DNA from: Mycobacterium gordonae | GTDB lineage: Bacteria; Actinomycetota; Actinomycetes; Mycobacteriales; Mycobacteriaceae | DNA length: 47,457 nt | Assembly: GCF_001417955.2 (NCBI RefSeq) | Contig: NZ_LKTM01000320.1 | Coordinates: forward strand, 1 to 47,457 | Reading direction: 5' to 3' | In this document: one piece after another, positions 35,852-43,715 of the stretch | Layout: each line of letters opens with the position of its first letter | Numbering within the stretch: position 1 is the stretch's first letter | Program-made: the position numbers and the translations under genes | The notes under the pieces: generated by a model | Seen by the model: only the letters and a program-made list of their open reading frames with translations | Told to the model about the DNA's origin: nothing | Database searches by the model: none

Positions 35852-35918
35852 CGTCCTTAACTCTGCCGAGCGTGGCGGATGCCGGGTTAACCGGATATCC
35901 GTTGCAACGCCTCTCGAC
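35849..35918 (-). ncRNA. Candidate S-adenosylhomocysteine (SAH) riboswitch aptamer in the metH leader
   Basis: Reading the minus strand from 35918: GTCGAG (35913-35918) pairs with CTCGGC (35865-35870) as P1; CGGAT (35897-35901) pairs with ATCCG (35876-35880) as P2; AGGCGT (35907-35912), directly after the P1 strand, pairs with ACGCCT (35849-35854) as a pseudoknot. The junction bases GAGGCGTTGCAAC and GCCACGCTCGGC resemble the conserved SAH-riboswitch core as I recall it. The gene is metH, a classic target. Known SAH riboswitches turn genes on when SAH accumulates, consistent with the competing hairpin seen here. It was recognised by eye, not by a covariance model. Confidence 0.6.
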
Positions 35919-36008
35919 CAGAAAAGTCTACGTCGTCACCCGACGCCTGGACGCCCAGATCGACTCGACCCGCTCGCCGAACGCGGCATCCTTGGGCGCC
36001 AGCCAGCG

Positions 36009-36014
36009 AATCTA
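36009..36014 (-). promoter_or_regulatory. Possible metH -10 box TAGATT
   Basis: TAGATT on the minus strand would start the metH mRNA near 36002, giving a leader of about 175 bases containing the whole riboswitch. The -35 region would fall inside the inverted repeat at 36021-36050. The -35 sequence itself is poor. Confidence 0.3.
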
Positions 36015-36020
36015 GTCGGC

Positions 36021-36050
36021 AATCTCGTAGTTACCACGGTAAACGAGATT
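36021..36050. promoter_or_regulatory. 30-bp nested inverted repeat, probable operator of metH
   Basis: AATCTCGT (36021-36028) is the perfect inverse of ACGAGATT (36043-36050). Inside, TTACC (36031-36035) is the inverse of GGTAA (36038-36042) with a 2-base centre; only a 2-base bulge breaks the symmetry. It lies just upstream of the proposed metH promoter and 211 bases from the PAC2 start. The form suits a dimeric (TetR-like) repressor. No T-run follows, so a terminator is unlikely. Confidence 0.55.
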
Positions 36051-36248
36051 CCAACCAGACCTATTTCACATCCGGCCGCCGTCACACAAAAAATTTAGGC
36101 GGGCTATGGATCTGCGGGTTTCGGGCAGCCCAGCGAGATTGCCACCACGGTTGCCAGCAGGACTTCAGGCACGACCGCCACGGCGATGTCGACGATGGTG
36201 ACGCTTCCGGCACTGCCACACCCGCATTGGCGCCGCTTCACCACGCCG

Positions 36249-36254
36249 TAGGCT
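36249..36254 (+). promoter_or_regulatory. -10 box TAGGCT, leaderless promoter of the PAC2 gene
   Basis: TAGGCT is followed by exactly 6 bases and GTG 36261. No Shine-Dalgarno is present. The rest of the 36051-36248 stretch holds nothing else I can support. Confidence 0.5.
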
Positions 36255-36260
36255 TACTGG

Positions 36261-37151
36261 GTGACTTTGCCGGATCGCGGGCCGGGTGACGACGACATGC
36301 TGCCCCAGCTGCACAACACCGTCGTCGTCGCGGCTTTCGAGGGCTGGAATGACGCCGGCGACGCGGCCAGTGACGCGGTGACCCACCTGGCCGCGATCTG
36401 GGACGCGCTGCCGATTGTCGAGATCGACGACGAGGCGTACTACGACTACCAGGTCAATCGCCCGGTCATCCGTCAGGTCGACGGCGTCACCCGGGAGCTG
36501 GAGTGGCCGGCGATGCGTATCTCGCACTGCCGACCGCCGGACAGCGACCGCGATGTGGTGTTGATGCACGGCGTGGAGCCGAACATGCGCTGGCGTACCT
36601 TCTGCGACGAGCTGCTGGCGGTCATCGACAAGCTCAACGTCGACACCGTCGTCATACTCGGGGCGCTGCTGGCCGACACGCCGCACACCCGGCCGGTGCC
36701 GGTCTCCGGCGCGGCCTACTCCTCGGACTCGGCGCGCATGTTCGGCCTGGAAGAGACCCGGTATGAGGGCCCGACGGGCATCGCCGGGGTGTTCCAGTAC
36801 GCCTGCGTGGCCGCCGGCATCCCCGCCGTGACGTTCTGGGCCGCGGTGCCGCACTACGTCTCGCACCCGCCCAACCCGAAGGCGACCGTGGCGCTGTTGC
36901 GGCGCGTCGAGGAAGTGCTCGATGTGGAAGTGCCGCTGGGCGATCTGCCGACCCAGGCCGAGGCGTGGGAGCAGGAGATCACCGAAATGGCCGCCGACGA
37001 CGAGGAGCTGGCCGAGTACGTGCAGTCCCTCGAGCAGCACGGCGACGCCGCGGTGGACGTCAACGAGGCGCTCGGCAAGATCGACGGCGACGCGTTGGCC
37101 GCGGAGTTCGAGCGTTATCTGCGGCGCCGCCGGCCCGGGTTCGGGCTCTGA
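36261..37151 (+). CDS. PAC2 family protein (Rv2125-like)
   Basis: A 296-residue soluble protein of the PAC2 (proteasome assembly chaperone-like) superfamily. The core pattern is visible: VVAAFEGWNDAGDAASDAVTHL (18-40), VVILGALLADTPHTRPVPVSG near 130-150, YEGPTGIAGVFQYACVAAGIPAVTFWAAVPHYVS near 170-200, then a helical C-terminal extension rich in Glu (EQEITEMAADDEELAEYVQSLEQ). In mycobacteria the molecular role is not established; the resemblance to eukaryotic PAC2 is structural, and the real proteasome genes lie about 11 kb away. It is divergent from metH. Confidence 0.9.
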   Translation: MTLPDRGPGDDDMLPQLHNTVVVAAFEGWNDAGDAASDAVTHLAAIWDALPIVEIDDEAYYDYQVNRPVIRQVDGVTRELEWPAMRISHCRPPDSDRDVVLMHGVEPNMRWRTFCDELLAVIDKLNVDTVVILGALLADTPHTRPVPVSGAAYSSDSARMFGLEETRYEGPTGIAGVFQYACVAAGIPAVTFWAAVPHYVSHPPNPKATVALLRRVEEVLDVEVPLGDLPTQAEAWEQEITEMAADDEELAEYVQSLEQHGDAAVDVNEALGKIDGDALAAEFERYLRRRRPGFGL

Positions 37152-37199
37152 CCCAGGCACCCGGCCGGGCGACCGGTATACGCGGCGTTTTGCGGACGT

Positions 37200-38399
37200 T
37201 CAGGGTGGAGGAAGCTCCTCCGAGCCGGTGCGCAACATGGCGACCACGGGTGACGGCGGGCCGACCATGGCTGCGGTGATCCGCCGGTTAACCGATCGAA
37301 GCCATCCCAGCCGCAACATGGTGCGGCGTTTCCACAGCTGAAAAGGCGACGACGGCAGGTATCGGTTGGCCGCGTCGCGCGCCGCTTTCTGCGTGTACTC
37401 GATCTCCGGGCGCCACAGCTGTTCGTAGAAATCCAGCGCCCGGTCCACCGATGACGTGCGGCGGAACTGCTCGGCCAGCACGTAGGCGGCGCCTACGGCC
37501 AGCGAGGCGCCCTGACCGGCCAACAGCGACACCGCTGAGCAGGCGTCACCGATCAGCACCACCCGGTTCTTGCGCCACCGCGGCATGACGACCTGGGCGA
37601 CCTCGTCGTAGTAGATCTCTTTTGGGGGTGGGCAGCGCTGCAATGCCTCGGGCACCACCCAGCCCATGTCCGCGTAGGTGTCCCGTATTGCCGCCCGGGT
37701 GTCCGCGGGCAGTTGCCGATCCGGCGCGCGGTGCACGGCGAAAACGGCCACCTTCCCGTTGCGCAACGCGAAGAAGCCGATCTGCCGATCCATGGTGTCA
37801 GTCAGGGCGACGTCGTCGCCGGCCGCCTCGCGGATGGCGGGAGCGTCGAAAACGAAAGCGGCGGTGTGGAATCCGAGGTAGCGGACGTAGTCCGCTTCGT
37901 CGCCGAACACCAGAGAACGCACGGTCGAGTGGATTCCGTCGGCGCCTATCAGCAGATCGGCATCCAGCGTTTCCCCGCCGTCCAGTGTCACGGTCACGCC
38001 GTCGCCGTGATCCTCGATGCCGGTGACCGTTGCTCCGTATCGCAACTCGACGCCGTCGGGCAGGTTGTCGACGAGGATCTTTTCCAGGTCGGGGCGCATC
38101 ACGCTGACCAGGCGGCCGCGCAGCGCCCGGTCGATCTTGACGTATGACACGGCGGCGCGGCGGCGGCCCTGGTCGTCGACCAGGCCGGCCTCGTCGAAGT
38201 TGTAGCCGGCATCCCGGATGGCCGGCAGCACGCCGATCGCCTCGGCCGCGTCAAAGCCGGCACCGAAGAAGTCGATCAGGTAGCCGTGGGCGCGGGGACC
38301 AGATGCGCGTTCCAGTAGCACCACCTCGGCGCCGAGGGAGGACATACGTTCCGCGGTGGCCAGCCCGGCGATGCCCGCGCCGCAAACGACGACTTTCAC
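37200..38399 (-). CDS. FAD-dependent monooxygenase of the aromatic hydroxylase/TetX type
   Basis: A 399-residue group A flavoprotein monooxygenase. The ADP-binding motif GAGIAG is at residues 7-12, the middle DG motif is LLIGADGIHSTVRSLVFG near 155-172 and the GD motif is VVLIGDACSAVSLLAGQG near 290. An Arg after the ADP fold (SVMRPDLEKIL) fits FAD binding. Substrate unknown; relatives hydroxylate aromatics or modify antibiotics such as tetracycline or rifampicin. Start GTG 38399 (VKVVVCGAGI) is set by the beta strand before the motif; it lies 8 bases after the SDR gene, so the two form an operon. Mtb has ansP1 and other genes here instead. Confidence 0.87.
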   Translation of the reverse strand: MKVVVCGAGIAGLATAERMSSLGAEVVLLERASGPRAHGYLIDFFGAGFDAAEAIGVLPAIRDAGYNFDEAGLVDDQGRRRAAVSYVKIDRALRGRLVSVMRPDLEKILVDNLPDGVELRYGATVTGIEDHGDGVTVTLDGGETLDADLLIGADGIHSTVRSLVFGDEADYVRYLGFHTAAFVFDAPAIREAAGDDVALTDTMDRQIGFFALRNGKVAVFAVHRAPDRQLPADTRAAIRDTYADMGWVVPEALQRCPPPKEIYYDEVAQVVMPRWRKNRVVLIGDACSAVSLLAGQGASLAVGAAYVLAEQFRRTSSVDRALDFYEQLWRPEIEYTQKAARDAANRYLPSSPFQLWKRRTMLRLGWLRSVNRRITAAMVGPPSPVVAMLRTGSEELPPP

Positions 38400-38407
38400 G
38401 CCGGCTG

Positions 38408-39286
38408 CTACTTCTCCAGCTCCTGGGTGTACGCGCTGGTGGAGCGGCCGAGCGCGAGAACCTGGGCGTCCATCTTGGGCATGATCTCGGCCGCGGTCTC
38501 GAGCACCGCGGACTCGCCAAGCCTGGTCGACAGGACCGGCTTGATCCAGCGCATCACCGCCACCCAACCTGGGCAGTACACCCGCGTCTTGCGTCCCTCG
38601 ATGCCCTTGACGAACGCCGCCGCGCACTTGTTGACCGAGGTGGTCCGGTTCAGCGGCGGAGGCAGTTTGGAGAGCAGCTCGGTGAAGGCCGGCAGGTCGC
38701 TCTTGGTGTCGCGCACCAGGGCGGTGTCGATCCAGGCCATGTGGGCCGACCCGACGCTGACGCCCAGATGGGCCACCTCCAGCCGCAGCGCGTTGGCCAG
38801 ATGTTCGTTGCCCGCCTTGGACATGTCGTAGGGCACCATCCCCGGAGCGGCGGCGTAGGCGGCCAGCGACGAGACGATCAGCACGTAGCCGCGGCGGTCG
38901 ATGATCGAGGGCAGCGTGGCGCGCACGGTATAGAAGACGCCCATCAAGTTGACATCGATGACCCGCTTGGCCGCCTCGGGATCGACGGTGAGCACCGAGC
39001 CGTAGCTGGCGATGCCGGCGTTGGCGACCACCACGTCGATGCCGCCGAACTTCTCGACGGCCTGGTCCGCGGCGGCCTGCATGGCTTTCAGGTCACGCAC
39101 GTCGGCGACGACGGTCAGCACGCGTCCGTCTCCGCCGAGTTCGGCTGCGATCGACTTGAGCTCGGCTTCGCCGAGGTCGGTCAGGACGAGCTTGGCACCC
39201 TTGTTATGCAGCCTGCGGGCGACCTCGGCGCCGATACCGCGCCCGGCGCCGGTGATGAAAACGACCTTGTCCTGCACCGATGTCAT
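38408..39286 (-). CDS. Short-chain dehydrogenase/reductase (Rv2129c-like)
   Basis: A 292-residue classical SDR. NAD(P) motif TGAGRGIG (12-19), Asp63-Val in VVADVRD, NAG (89-91), catalytic Ser139/Ser140 (IVSSLAAY) and Tyr153-xxx-Lys157 (VPYDMSKAG) are all present. The Asp37 at the end of beta-2 (LVLTDLGE) favours NAD over NADP. Substrate unknown. The C-terminal 60 residues (VYCPGWVAVMRWIKPVL) suggest a membrane-associated lipid or steroid substrate, which is only an inference. It starts 7 bases after a -10 box. Confidence 0.92.
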   Translation of the reverse strand: MTSVQDKVVFITGAGRGIGAEVARRLHNKGAKLVLTDLGEAELKSIAAELGGDGRVLTVVADVRDLKAMQAAADQAVEKFGGIDVVVANAGIASYGSVLTVDPEAAKRVIDVNLMGVFYTVRATLPSIIDRRGYVLIVSSLAAYAAAPGMVPYDMSKAGNEHLANALRLEVAHLGVSVGSAHMAWIDTALVRDTKSDLPAFTELLSKLPPPLNRTTSVNKCAAAFVKGIEGRKTRVYCPGWVAVMRWIKPVLSTRLGESAVLETAAEIMPKMDAQVLALGRSTSAYTQELEK

Positions 39287-39293
39287 GGCGCAA

Positions 39294-39299
39294 AAGGTA
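39294..39299 (-). promoter_or_regulatory. -10 box TACCTT, leaderless promoter of the SDR gene
   Basis: TACCTT on the minus strand is followed by 7 bases and ATG 39286. No Shine-Dalgarno is seen. It would drive the SDR-monooxygenase pair. Confidence 0.45.
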
Positions 39300-39310
39300 C
39301 CACCGCAGGC

Positions 39311-40546
39311 TTACAGGCCGATTCCCAGCAGCGCGTCGACGGCGGTGGCCACCAACCCGGGGGCCATCTCGTCGTGGCCGCCGTATTCCAGCGCGTCCGT
39401 CGTCCAACCATCAAGCGCCGCAATCGCTTTCGGTGTGTCGAGGTCGTCGGCCAGGTAGCGGCGGACCCGGGCCAGCACGTCGGTGGCGTCGGGTGCGGCG
39501 GGCAGCGAGGTCGCGGTACGCCAGCGGTCCAGGCGGGTGTGCGCCTCGTCGAGCACCTGCCGGCTCCAGGACCGGTCGGCCCGGTAATGCCCGGCGAGCA
39601 GACCCAGCCGCACCGCCGACGGGTCGACGCCCTGGGAGCGCAATTGCGACACCAGCACCAGGTTGCCCCGGCTCTTGGACATCTTGTGCCCTTCCCAGCC
39701 GATCATCCCGGCGTGCACGTAGTGGCGGGCGAATCTGCGCTCTCCACTGACACATTCGGCATGGGCGGCGGTGAACTCGTGGTGCGGGAAGATCAGGTCG
39801 CTGCCGCCGCCCTGGATGTCGACTTCGCTGCCGATCCGGCTGAGCGCGATGGCAGCGCATTCGACGTGCCAGCCCGGGCGACCGGCTCCGAACGGGGACG
39901 GCCAGCTGGGCTCCCCGGGCCGGTTGACGCGCCACAGCAGCGCGTCGAGTCCGTCGGTCTTGCCGGGGCGGTGCGGATCACCACCACGCTGTTCGAACAG
40001 GTCCAGCATGGTTTCGCGGTCGTAGCCCGATTCGTAGCCGAACTGCACGGTGGCGTCGGCCCGGTAGTAGACGTCCGGATATTCGCCGTCGACGACGTAG
40101 GCCGCCCCGGAGGCGACCATCTTTTCGACGAGCTCCACCATTTCCGGGATCGCCTCGGTGGCACCGACGTACTCGTGCGGCGGCAGCACCCGCAGCGCCG
40201 TCATGTCCTCGCGGAACAGCGCGACCTCCCGGTCGGCCAGTTCGCGCCAGTCGACTCCGTCGCGGTCGGCACGTTCGAACAGCGGATCGTCGACGTCGGT
40301 GACGTTCTGCACGTATTGCACGTCATGGCCGAGATCCAGCCACAGGCGGTGGATGAGGTCGAAGGTCAGGTAAGTGGCGGCGTGGCCGAGATGCGTTGCG
40401 TCGTACGGTGTGATGCCGCAGACGTACATCGTGGCCTTGCGGCCGGGGGTAACGGGACGGATCTGCCGGTCGGCGGTGTCGTAGAGCCGCAATTCGGGGC
40501 CGCGTCCGGGCAACGCCGGGACCGGCGGAGAAGACCACGACCGCAT
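39311..40546 (-). CDS. mshC: Mycothiol synthesis ligase MshC (L-cysteine:GlcN-Ins ligase)
   Basis: A 411-residue enzyme related to cysteinyl-tRNA synthetase. It adds cysteine to glucosaminyl-inositol in ATP-dependent mycothiol synthesis. Class I signatures are THLGHA (51-56) and HKMSKSRGN near 290. Zinc ligands are Cys43 (MYVCGITPYD), the Cys in WHVECAAIAL near 232, and His in FPHHEF. It is shorter than CysRS and lacks the anticodon-binding domain, which separates MshC from CysS. ATG 40546 follows a -10 box by 6 bases. It corresponds to Rv2130c, downstream of cysQ as in Mtb. Confidence 0.95.
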   Translation of the reverse strand: MRSWSSPPVPALPGRGPELRLYDTADRQIRPVTPGRKATMYVCGITPYDATHLGHAATYLTFDLIHRLWLDLGHDVQYVQNVTDVDDPLFERADRDGVDWRELADREVALFREDMTALRVLPPHEYVGATEAIPEMVELVEKMVASGAAYVVDGEYPDVYYRADATVQFGYESGYDRETMLDLFEQRGGDPHRPGKTDGLDALLWRVNRPGEPSWPSPFGAGRPGWHVECAAIALSRIGSEVDIQGGGSDLIFPHHEFTAAHAECVSGERRFARHYVHAGMIGWEGHKMSKSRGNLVLVSQLRSQGVDPSAVRLGLLAGHYRADRSWSRQVLDEAHTRLDRWRTATSLPAAPDATDVLARVRRYLADDLDTPKAIAALDGWTTDALEYGGHDEMAPGLVATAVDALLGIGL

Positions 40547-40552
40547 GCGTCG

Positions 40553-40558
40553 ACTTTA
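40553..40558 (-). promoter_or_regulatory. -10 box TAAAGT, leaderless promoter of mshC
   Basis: TAAAGT on the minus strand is followed by 6 bases and ATG 40546, with no Shine-Dalgarno. It makes mshC independent of cysQ, from which it is separated by a long inverted repeat. Confidence 0.45.
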
Positions 40559-40586
40559 GGCCCGGTGACGATGCGCCCCGCGCAAT

Positions 40587-40660
40587 GGGTGTGCGCCCAC
40601 TGCTTCGCGGGTGCGTGTGCCGCGGGAATCGAGCGGATTTTCCGCCGTGGGCGCACACCC
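40587..40660. repeat. Perfect 14-bp inverted repeat with 46-base spacer between cysQ and mshC
   Basis: GGGTGTGCGCCCAC (40587-40600) is the exact inverse of GTGGGCGCACACCC (40647-40660). The spacer contains a second small stem (CGCGG with CCGCG around GTGCGTGTG). It occupies most of the 125-base gap. It could be a large terminator hairpin for cysQ or a palindromic mobile repeat of the genus; no T-run is present. Confidence 0.7.
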
Positions 40661-40671
40661 GATGTCCCCGA

Positions 40672-41460
40672 TCACCACCATGACTCCCGGATGGCGTCCA
40701 GCAGAATCGGCGCCAGTTCGGCGCGGCACATCACGAAGTCGGGCAGGTACGGGTCGAGCTGGTTGTACATCATCGGCGACCCGTCCAGACGCGACACGTG
40801 CATCCCCGCGGCCTGCACCACGCCCGCCGGCGCGGCCGAATCCCATTCCCACTGGCCCCCGGCGTGCAGGTAGGCGTCGGCGACCCCGTCGATGATCGCC
40901 ATGGCCTTCGCGCCTGCCGAGCCGATGCGCACCAGTTCGATGTCGAGGATCTGCCGGATGCGGTAGAGGATCGCCGGCGGCCGGGTGGCGCTGACCGCGA
41001 TCCGGATGACGCCGGGGACGCCGACGGGTGCAGCGCTCGCGGTGACGGTGTCGCTGCGGTAGACGATGTTGCCGCGGGCCGGCAGCGAGACCGCGGCGTC
41101 GGTGATCTGCCGCCGGCCATTGCCGGGACGCTGCCACAGCGCGATATGTACCGCCCAGTCGTCGCGCCCGCGGGTGGAGAACTCGCGGGTGCCGTCCAGC
41201 GGGTCGACGATCCACACCCGGTCGGACTTGAGCCGGACCAGATCGTCGTGCGCCTCCTCGCTGAGCACCGCGTCTCCGGGCCGCTCGGCCTGCAGTCGGC
41301 GCAGGATCAGGGCGTTCGCCAGGCGGTCTCCGGCGTCGCCGAGTTCCCACGGGTAGTCGAAGCCGACCTCGTCGCGCACTTTGAGCAGCAACTCCCCCGC
41401 CTCGGCGGCGAGGTCGGCGGCCAGCGCGGCATCGGTCAGGTCACGCGCGGCCGGGTTCAC
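40672..41460 (-). CDS. cysQ: 3'-phosphoadenosine-5'-phosphate phosphatase CysQ
   Basis: A 262-residue inositol-monophosphatase-fold enzyme. It removes the 3' phosphate from PAP (and PAPS), products of sulfate activation. The metal-binding signature is WIVDPLDGTREF (83-94: Asp86, Asp89) with Glu68/Glu69 (LSEEAHDD), plus the C-terminal Asp in GQWEWDSAAPAGVVQAAG. Mtb Rv2131c has this activity and also acts on fructose bisphosphate and inositol phosphate. The start is GTG 41460, with a weak -10-like GATACT 6 bases before it. The Rv2132 gene that follows in Mtb is not recognisable here. Confidence 0.93.
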   Translation of the reverse strand: MNPAARDLTDAALAADLAAEAGELLLKVRDEVGFDYPWELGDAGDRLANALILRRLQAERPGDAVLSEEAHDDLVRLKSDRVWIVDPLDGTREFSTRGRDDWAVHIALWQRPGNGRRQITDAAVSLPARGNIVYRSDTVTASAAPVGVPGVIRIAVSATRPPAILYRIRQILDIELVRIGSAGAKAMAIIDGVADAYLHAGGQWEWDSAAPAGVVQAAGMHVSRLDGSPMMYNQLDPYLPDFVMCRAELAPILLDAIRESWW

Positions 41461-41491
41461 CGCCCCAGTATCGCCGACGGCGGACGCCGGC

Positions 41492-42307
41492 TCAGAACGC
41501 CGGCCAGGGAATGGGGCGGCTGCGGTTGGGTCCGGGCATCACCGGGTCCTCGAGCAACGCCTGGGTACGACGGATCAGCGCCGCGATCTCAGCGCTCGTG
41601 ATCAGGCCTCTGAGCTCGGCGGCCAACGGGCCGCGCAGGGCGGCGGCCAGCTCGGCCACGGGCTCCATGGTGGAGTCGTCGATGGGCTTGCCCGCCCACC
41701 CCCACAGCACGGTGCGCAATTTGTCCTGGACGTGCAGGCTGACCCCGTGGTCGACGCCATAGACGTTGCCGTCGAGACCGTCGAGGATGTGTCCACCCTT
41801 ACGGTCGGCGTTGTTGACGAGGATGTCGAACACCGCCATCCGGCGCAGCCGGCCGTCGTCGGCGTGCATCAGGACGACCTCGTCGCCGGCGTAGTCGTAG
41901 GCGCGCAGCACCGGCAGGTAGCCGGGCTGGGGTTTGCCGGTCGGGAACAGATCGACCAGGTCGGGACCCGGCCGCGGATCGGAGTCCGCGGCGTCACCCG
42001 GTTGCTGCACCCACAGCTGCAACATGCCCGGACCCGCCGGTCCGTCGCGAATGATGGTGTGCGGCACTATGTTCCAGCCAAGTTGCCGGGACACCAGATA
42101 CGCCGCGAGTTCACGGCCGGCCAGCGTACCGTCGGGAAAGTCCCACAGTGGTTGCTCGCCGGAGACGGGTTTGTAGACGCAGTGCACGCTCTGGGAGCCC
42201 AGCGCTGCCTCGCACAGGAAGGTGGCGTTGCTCGCCGAACGGATCCGCCCCAGGACAGTCAGCTCGCCGTCGCGCAGCGCCTCGTGTCGGTCATTCCTCG
42301 ACGTCAT
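41492..42307 (-). CDS. SCO1664 family protein, phosphatidylinositol-kinase-like fold (Rv2133c-like)
   Basis: A 271-residue protein with PI3/4-kinase-like signatures: Lys46 in HCVYKPVSGEQPLWDFP, the catalytic-loop-like stretch FDILVNNADRKGGHIL (160-175), and the metal-binding-like DHG in GVDHGVSLH (185-191). These suggest an ATP-binding, kinase-like domain; the substrate is unknown and activity is unproven. It overlaps the end of the DUF3090 gene by 17 bases, a pair conserved across actinobacteria. Confidence 0.87.
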   Translation of the reverse strand: MTSRNDRHEALRDGELTVLGRIRSASNATFLCEAALGSQSVHCVYKPVSGEQPLWDFPDGTLAGRELAAYLVSRQLGWNIVPHTIIRDGPAGPGMLQLWVQQPGDAADSDPRPGPDLVDLFPTGKPQPGYLPVLRAYDYAGDEVVLMHADDGRLRRMAVFDILVNNADRKGGHILDGLDGNVYGVDHGVSLHVQDKLRTVLWGWAGKPIDDSTMEPVAELAAALRGPLAAELRGLITSAEIAALIRRTQALLEDPVMPGPNRSRPIPWPAF

Positions 42308-42878
42308 CGCTGGACCCGAAGAGCGCCTCGCGCCGATAGCCGTTGGTGCGTGCGCAGATGTGCCCTTCGGGATCCAGCGGTTCCTCGCACAACGGGCAGG
42401 GCGGGCGGCCGGCCGAGATGACGCGGTTGGACCGGGTGGCGAACTGTCGTGCCGACTCCGGAGTCAGGAACACCCGCACCGCGTCGGGGCCCTCGTCGGT
42501 GTCGTCGAGCACCACCGAGGCGTCGAACTCCGCATCGGTGACGGCCAGGAGTTCCACGACCACCGTCTGGGCCTCCGAATCCCAGCCGAGCCCCATTGTC
42601 CCGACCCGGAATTCGGCGTCGACGGGCATGATCAGCGGACTGAGGTCATCGACCTCGGTGGGCTCCGGCGGCACGGGGGTGCCGAATCGGCGGTTCACTT
42701 CGAGCAGCAGCGCGCCGATACGTTCGGCCAGGACCGCGACCTGCTGCTTCTCCAGGACCACCGAGACGACCCGGGCGTCGTGCACCGCCTGGATGTAGAA
42801 CGTGCGGTTTCCGGGCTGCCCGACGGTCCCGGCCACGAAGCGGTCGGGTGTACGGAATACGTGGATTGCGCGGGCCAT
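42291..42878 (-). CDS. DUF3090 family protein with C-terminal zinc-binding motif (Rv2134c-like)
   Basis: A 195-residue protein starting MARAIHVFRTPDRFVAGTVGQPGNRTFYIQAV, the DUF3090 signature. The C-terminus carries Cys-x2-Cys and His-x-Cys (RPPCPLCEEPLDPEGHICAR), a zinc-ribbon-like site, then an acidic tail. Function is unknown; conserved pairing with the kinase-like SCO1664 protein suggests they work together. A TATTTT -10-like box lies 9 bases before ATG 42878, so the mRNA would have an extremely short leader. Confidence 0.88.
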   Translation of the reverse strand: MARAIHVFRTPDRFVAGTVGQPGNRTFYIQAVHDARVVSVVLEKQQVAVLAERIGALLLEVNRRFGTPVPPEPTEVDDLSPLIMPVDAEFRVGTMGLGWDSEAQTVVVELLAVTDAEFDASVVLDDTDEGPDAVRVFLTPESARQFATRSNRVISAGRPPCPLCEEPLDPEGHICARTNGYRREALFGSSDDVEE

Positions 42879-43010
42879 GGCACTTCCAAAATACCGTGCA
42901 GCTGACCCCGGCGTACTACTCGTACTCCGTTGGCCGCCCCGCGAAGGTGCGCGGTTGTACGGAATCTTCGGCGTGTCGGCGTGCCGGAGTGCACGTTCGC
43001 GCCGAAAGGC

Positions 43011-43715
43011 TCAGTCGGTTGACCCGCCGACCACTGCGTCGCCGGACGGCTGCTCCTTGGCCTCGGCCGGCGCGGGTGCGGGTGCGGCACGCAGGCCGGC
43101 CGACAGACGCGAACCGGTGTGGTTGACGTGCAGCACAAATGGTCGCAATGGGGTGTAACGGATCACACTCACCGAGGCGGGATCGGCGTTGACTCGCTGG
43201 AAGCTGTCCAGGTGCATGCCGTACGCATCGGCGATCAACGACTTGATCACGTCGCCGTGGGTGCAGGCCACCCACAGCACGTCGCCGCCGAACTCCTCGC
43301 TCAGTCGCCGATCGTGCTCGCGCACCACCGCCACGGCGCGGGCCTGAACCTGCGCCAGGCCCTCACCGCCGGGAAACACCGCGGCGCTCGGGTGTGCCTG
43401 CACCACCCGCCACAACGGTTCGTTGACCAACTCGCTGAGCTTGCGGCCGGTCCATTCGCCGTAGTCGACCTCGGCGAGCTGATCCTCGATTACGGGCTCG
43501 ACACACAGCGCCTGCGCCAGGGGTTCGACGGTGCGACGGCACCGCAACAGCGGCGAGGACACCACCGCGCGGATGGGCAGGTCACCGATCCGGTCGATCA
43601 GGCCGGCCGCCTGCTCGCGGCCCTTGTCATCGAGGTCGACGCCCTCCGACCGGCCGGCCAATGTGCCCGCGGTATTGGAGGTGGACCGGCCGTGCCGCAA
43701 CAGCAGGACAGTCAT
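43011..43715 (-). CDS. Histidine phosphatase family protein (phosphoglycerate-mutase-like; Rv2135c-like)
   Basis: A 234-residue enzyme of the histidine phosphatase superfamily (MSMEG_4193 subfamily). The active-site RHG is in LLLRHGRSTSN, with the second Arg in SSPLLRCRRT, the Glu in EVDYGEWTGRKLSEL, and the second His in WVACTHGDVIKSL. It probably dephosphorylates a small molecule; true mutase activity is unlikely. The Pro/Ala-rich tail (PAPAPAEAKEQPSGD) is non-conserved. ATG 43715 overlaps the uppP stop by 4 bases (ATGA), so it is the second gene of a uppP unit. Confidence 0.9.
   Translation of the reverse strand: MTVLLLRHGRSTSNTAGTLAGRSEGVDLDDKGREQAAGLIDRIGDLPIRAVVSSPLLRCRRTVEPLAQALCVEPVIEDQLAEVDYGEWTGRKLSELVNEPLWRVVQAHPSAAVFPGGEGLAQVQARAVAVVREHDRRLSEEFGGDVLWVACTHGDVIKSLIADAYGMHLDSFQRVNADPASVSVIRYTPLRPFVLHVNHTGSRLSAGLRAAPAPAPAEAKEQPSGDAVVGGSTD

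Noticed and set aside
35849..35918. SAM-I, SAM-IV or cobalamin riboswitch for the metH leader
   Set aside because: The conserved SAM cores and the B12 box were looked for and not found; the P1/P2/pseudoknot order fits SAH better.
38144..40873. Open frame of about 909 codons on the plus strand across monooxygenase, SDR and mshC
   Set aside because: It spans three well-supported genes on the other strand and encodes low-complexity sequence; a high-GC artefact.
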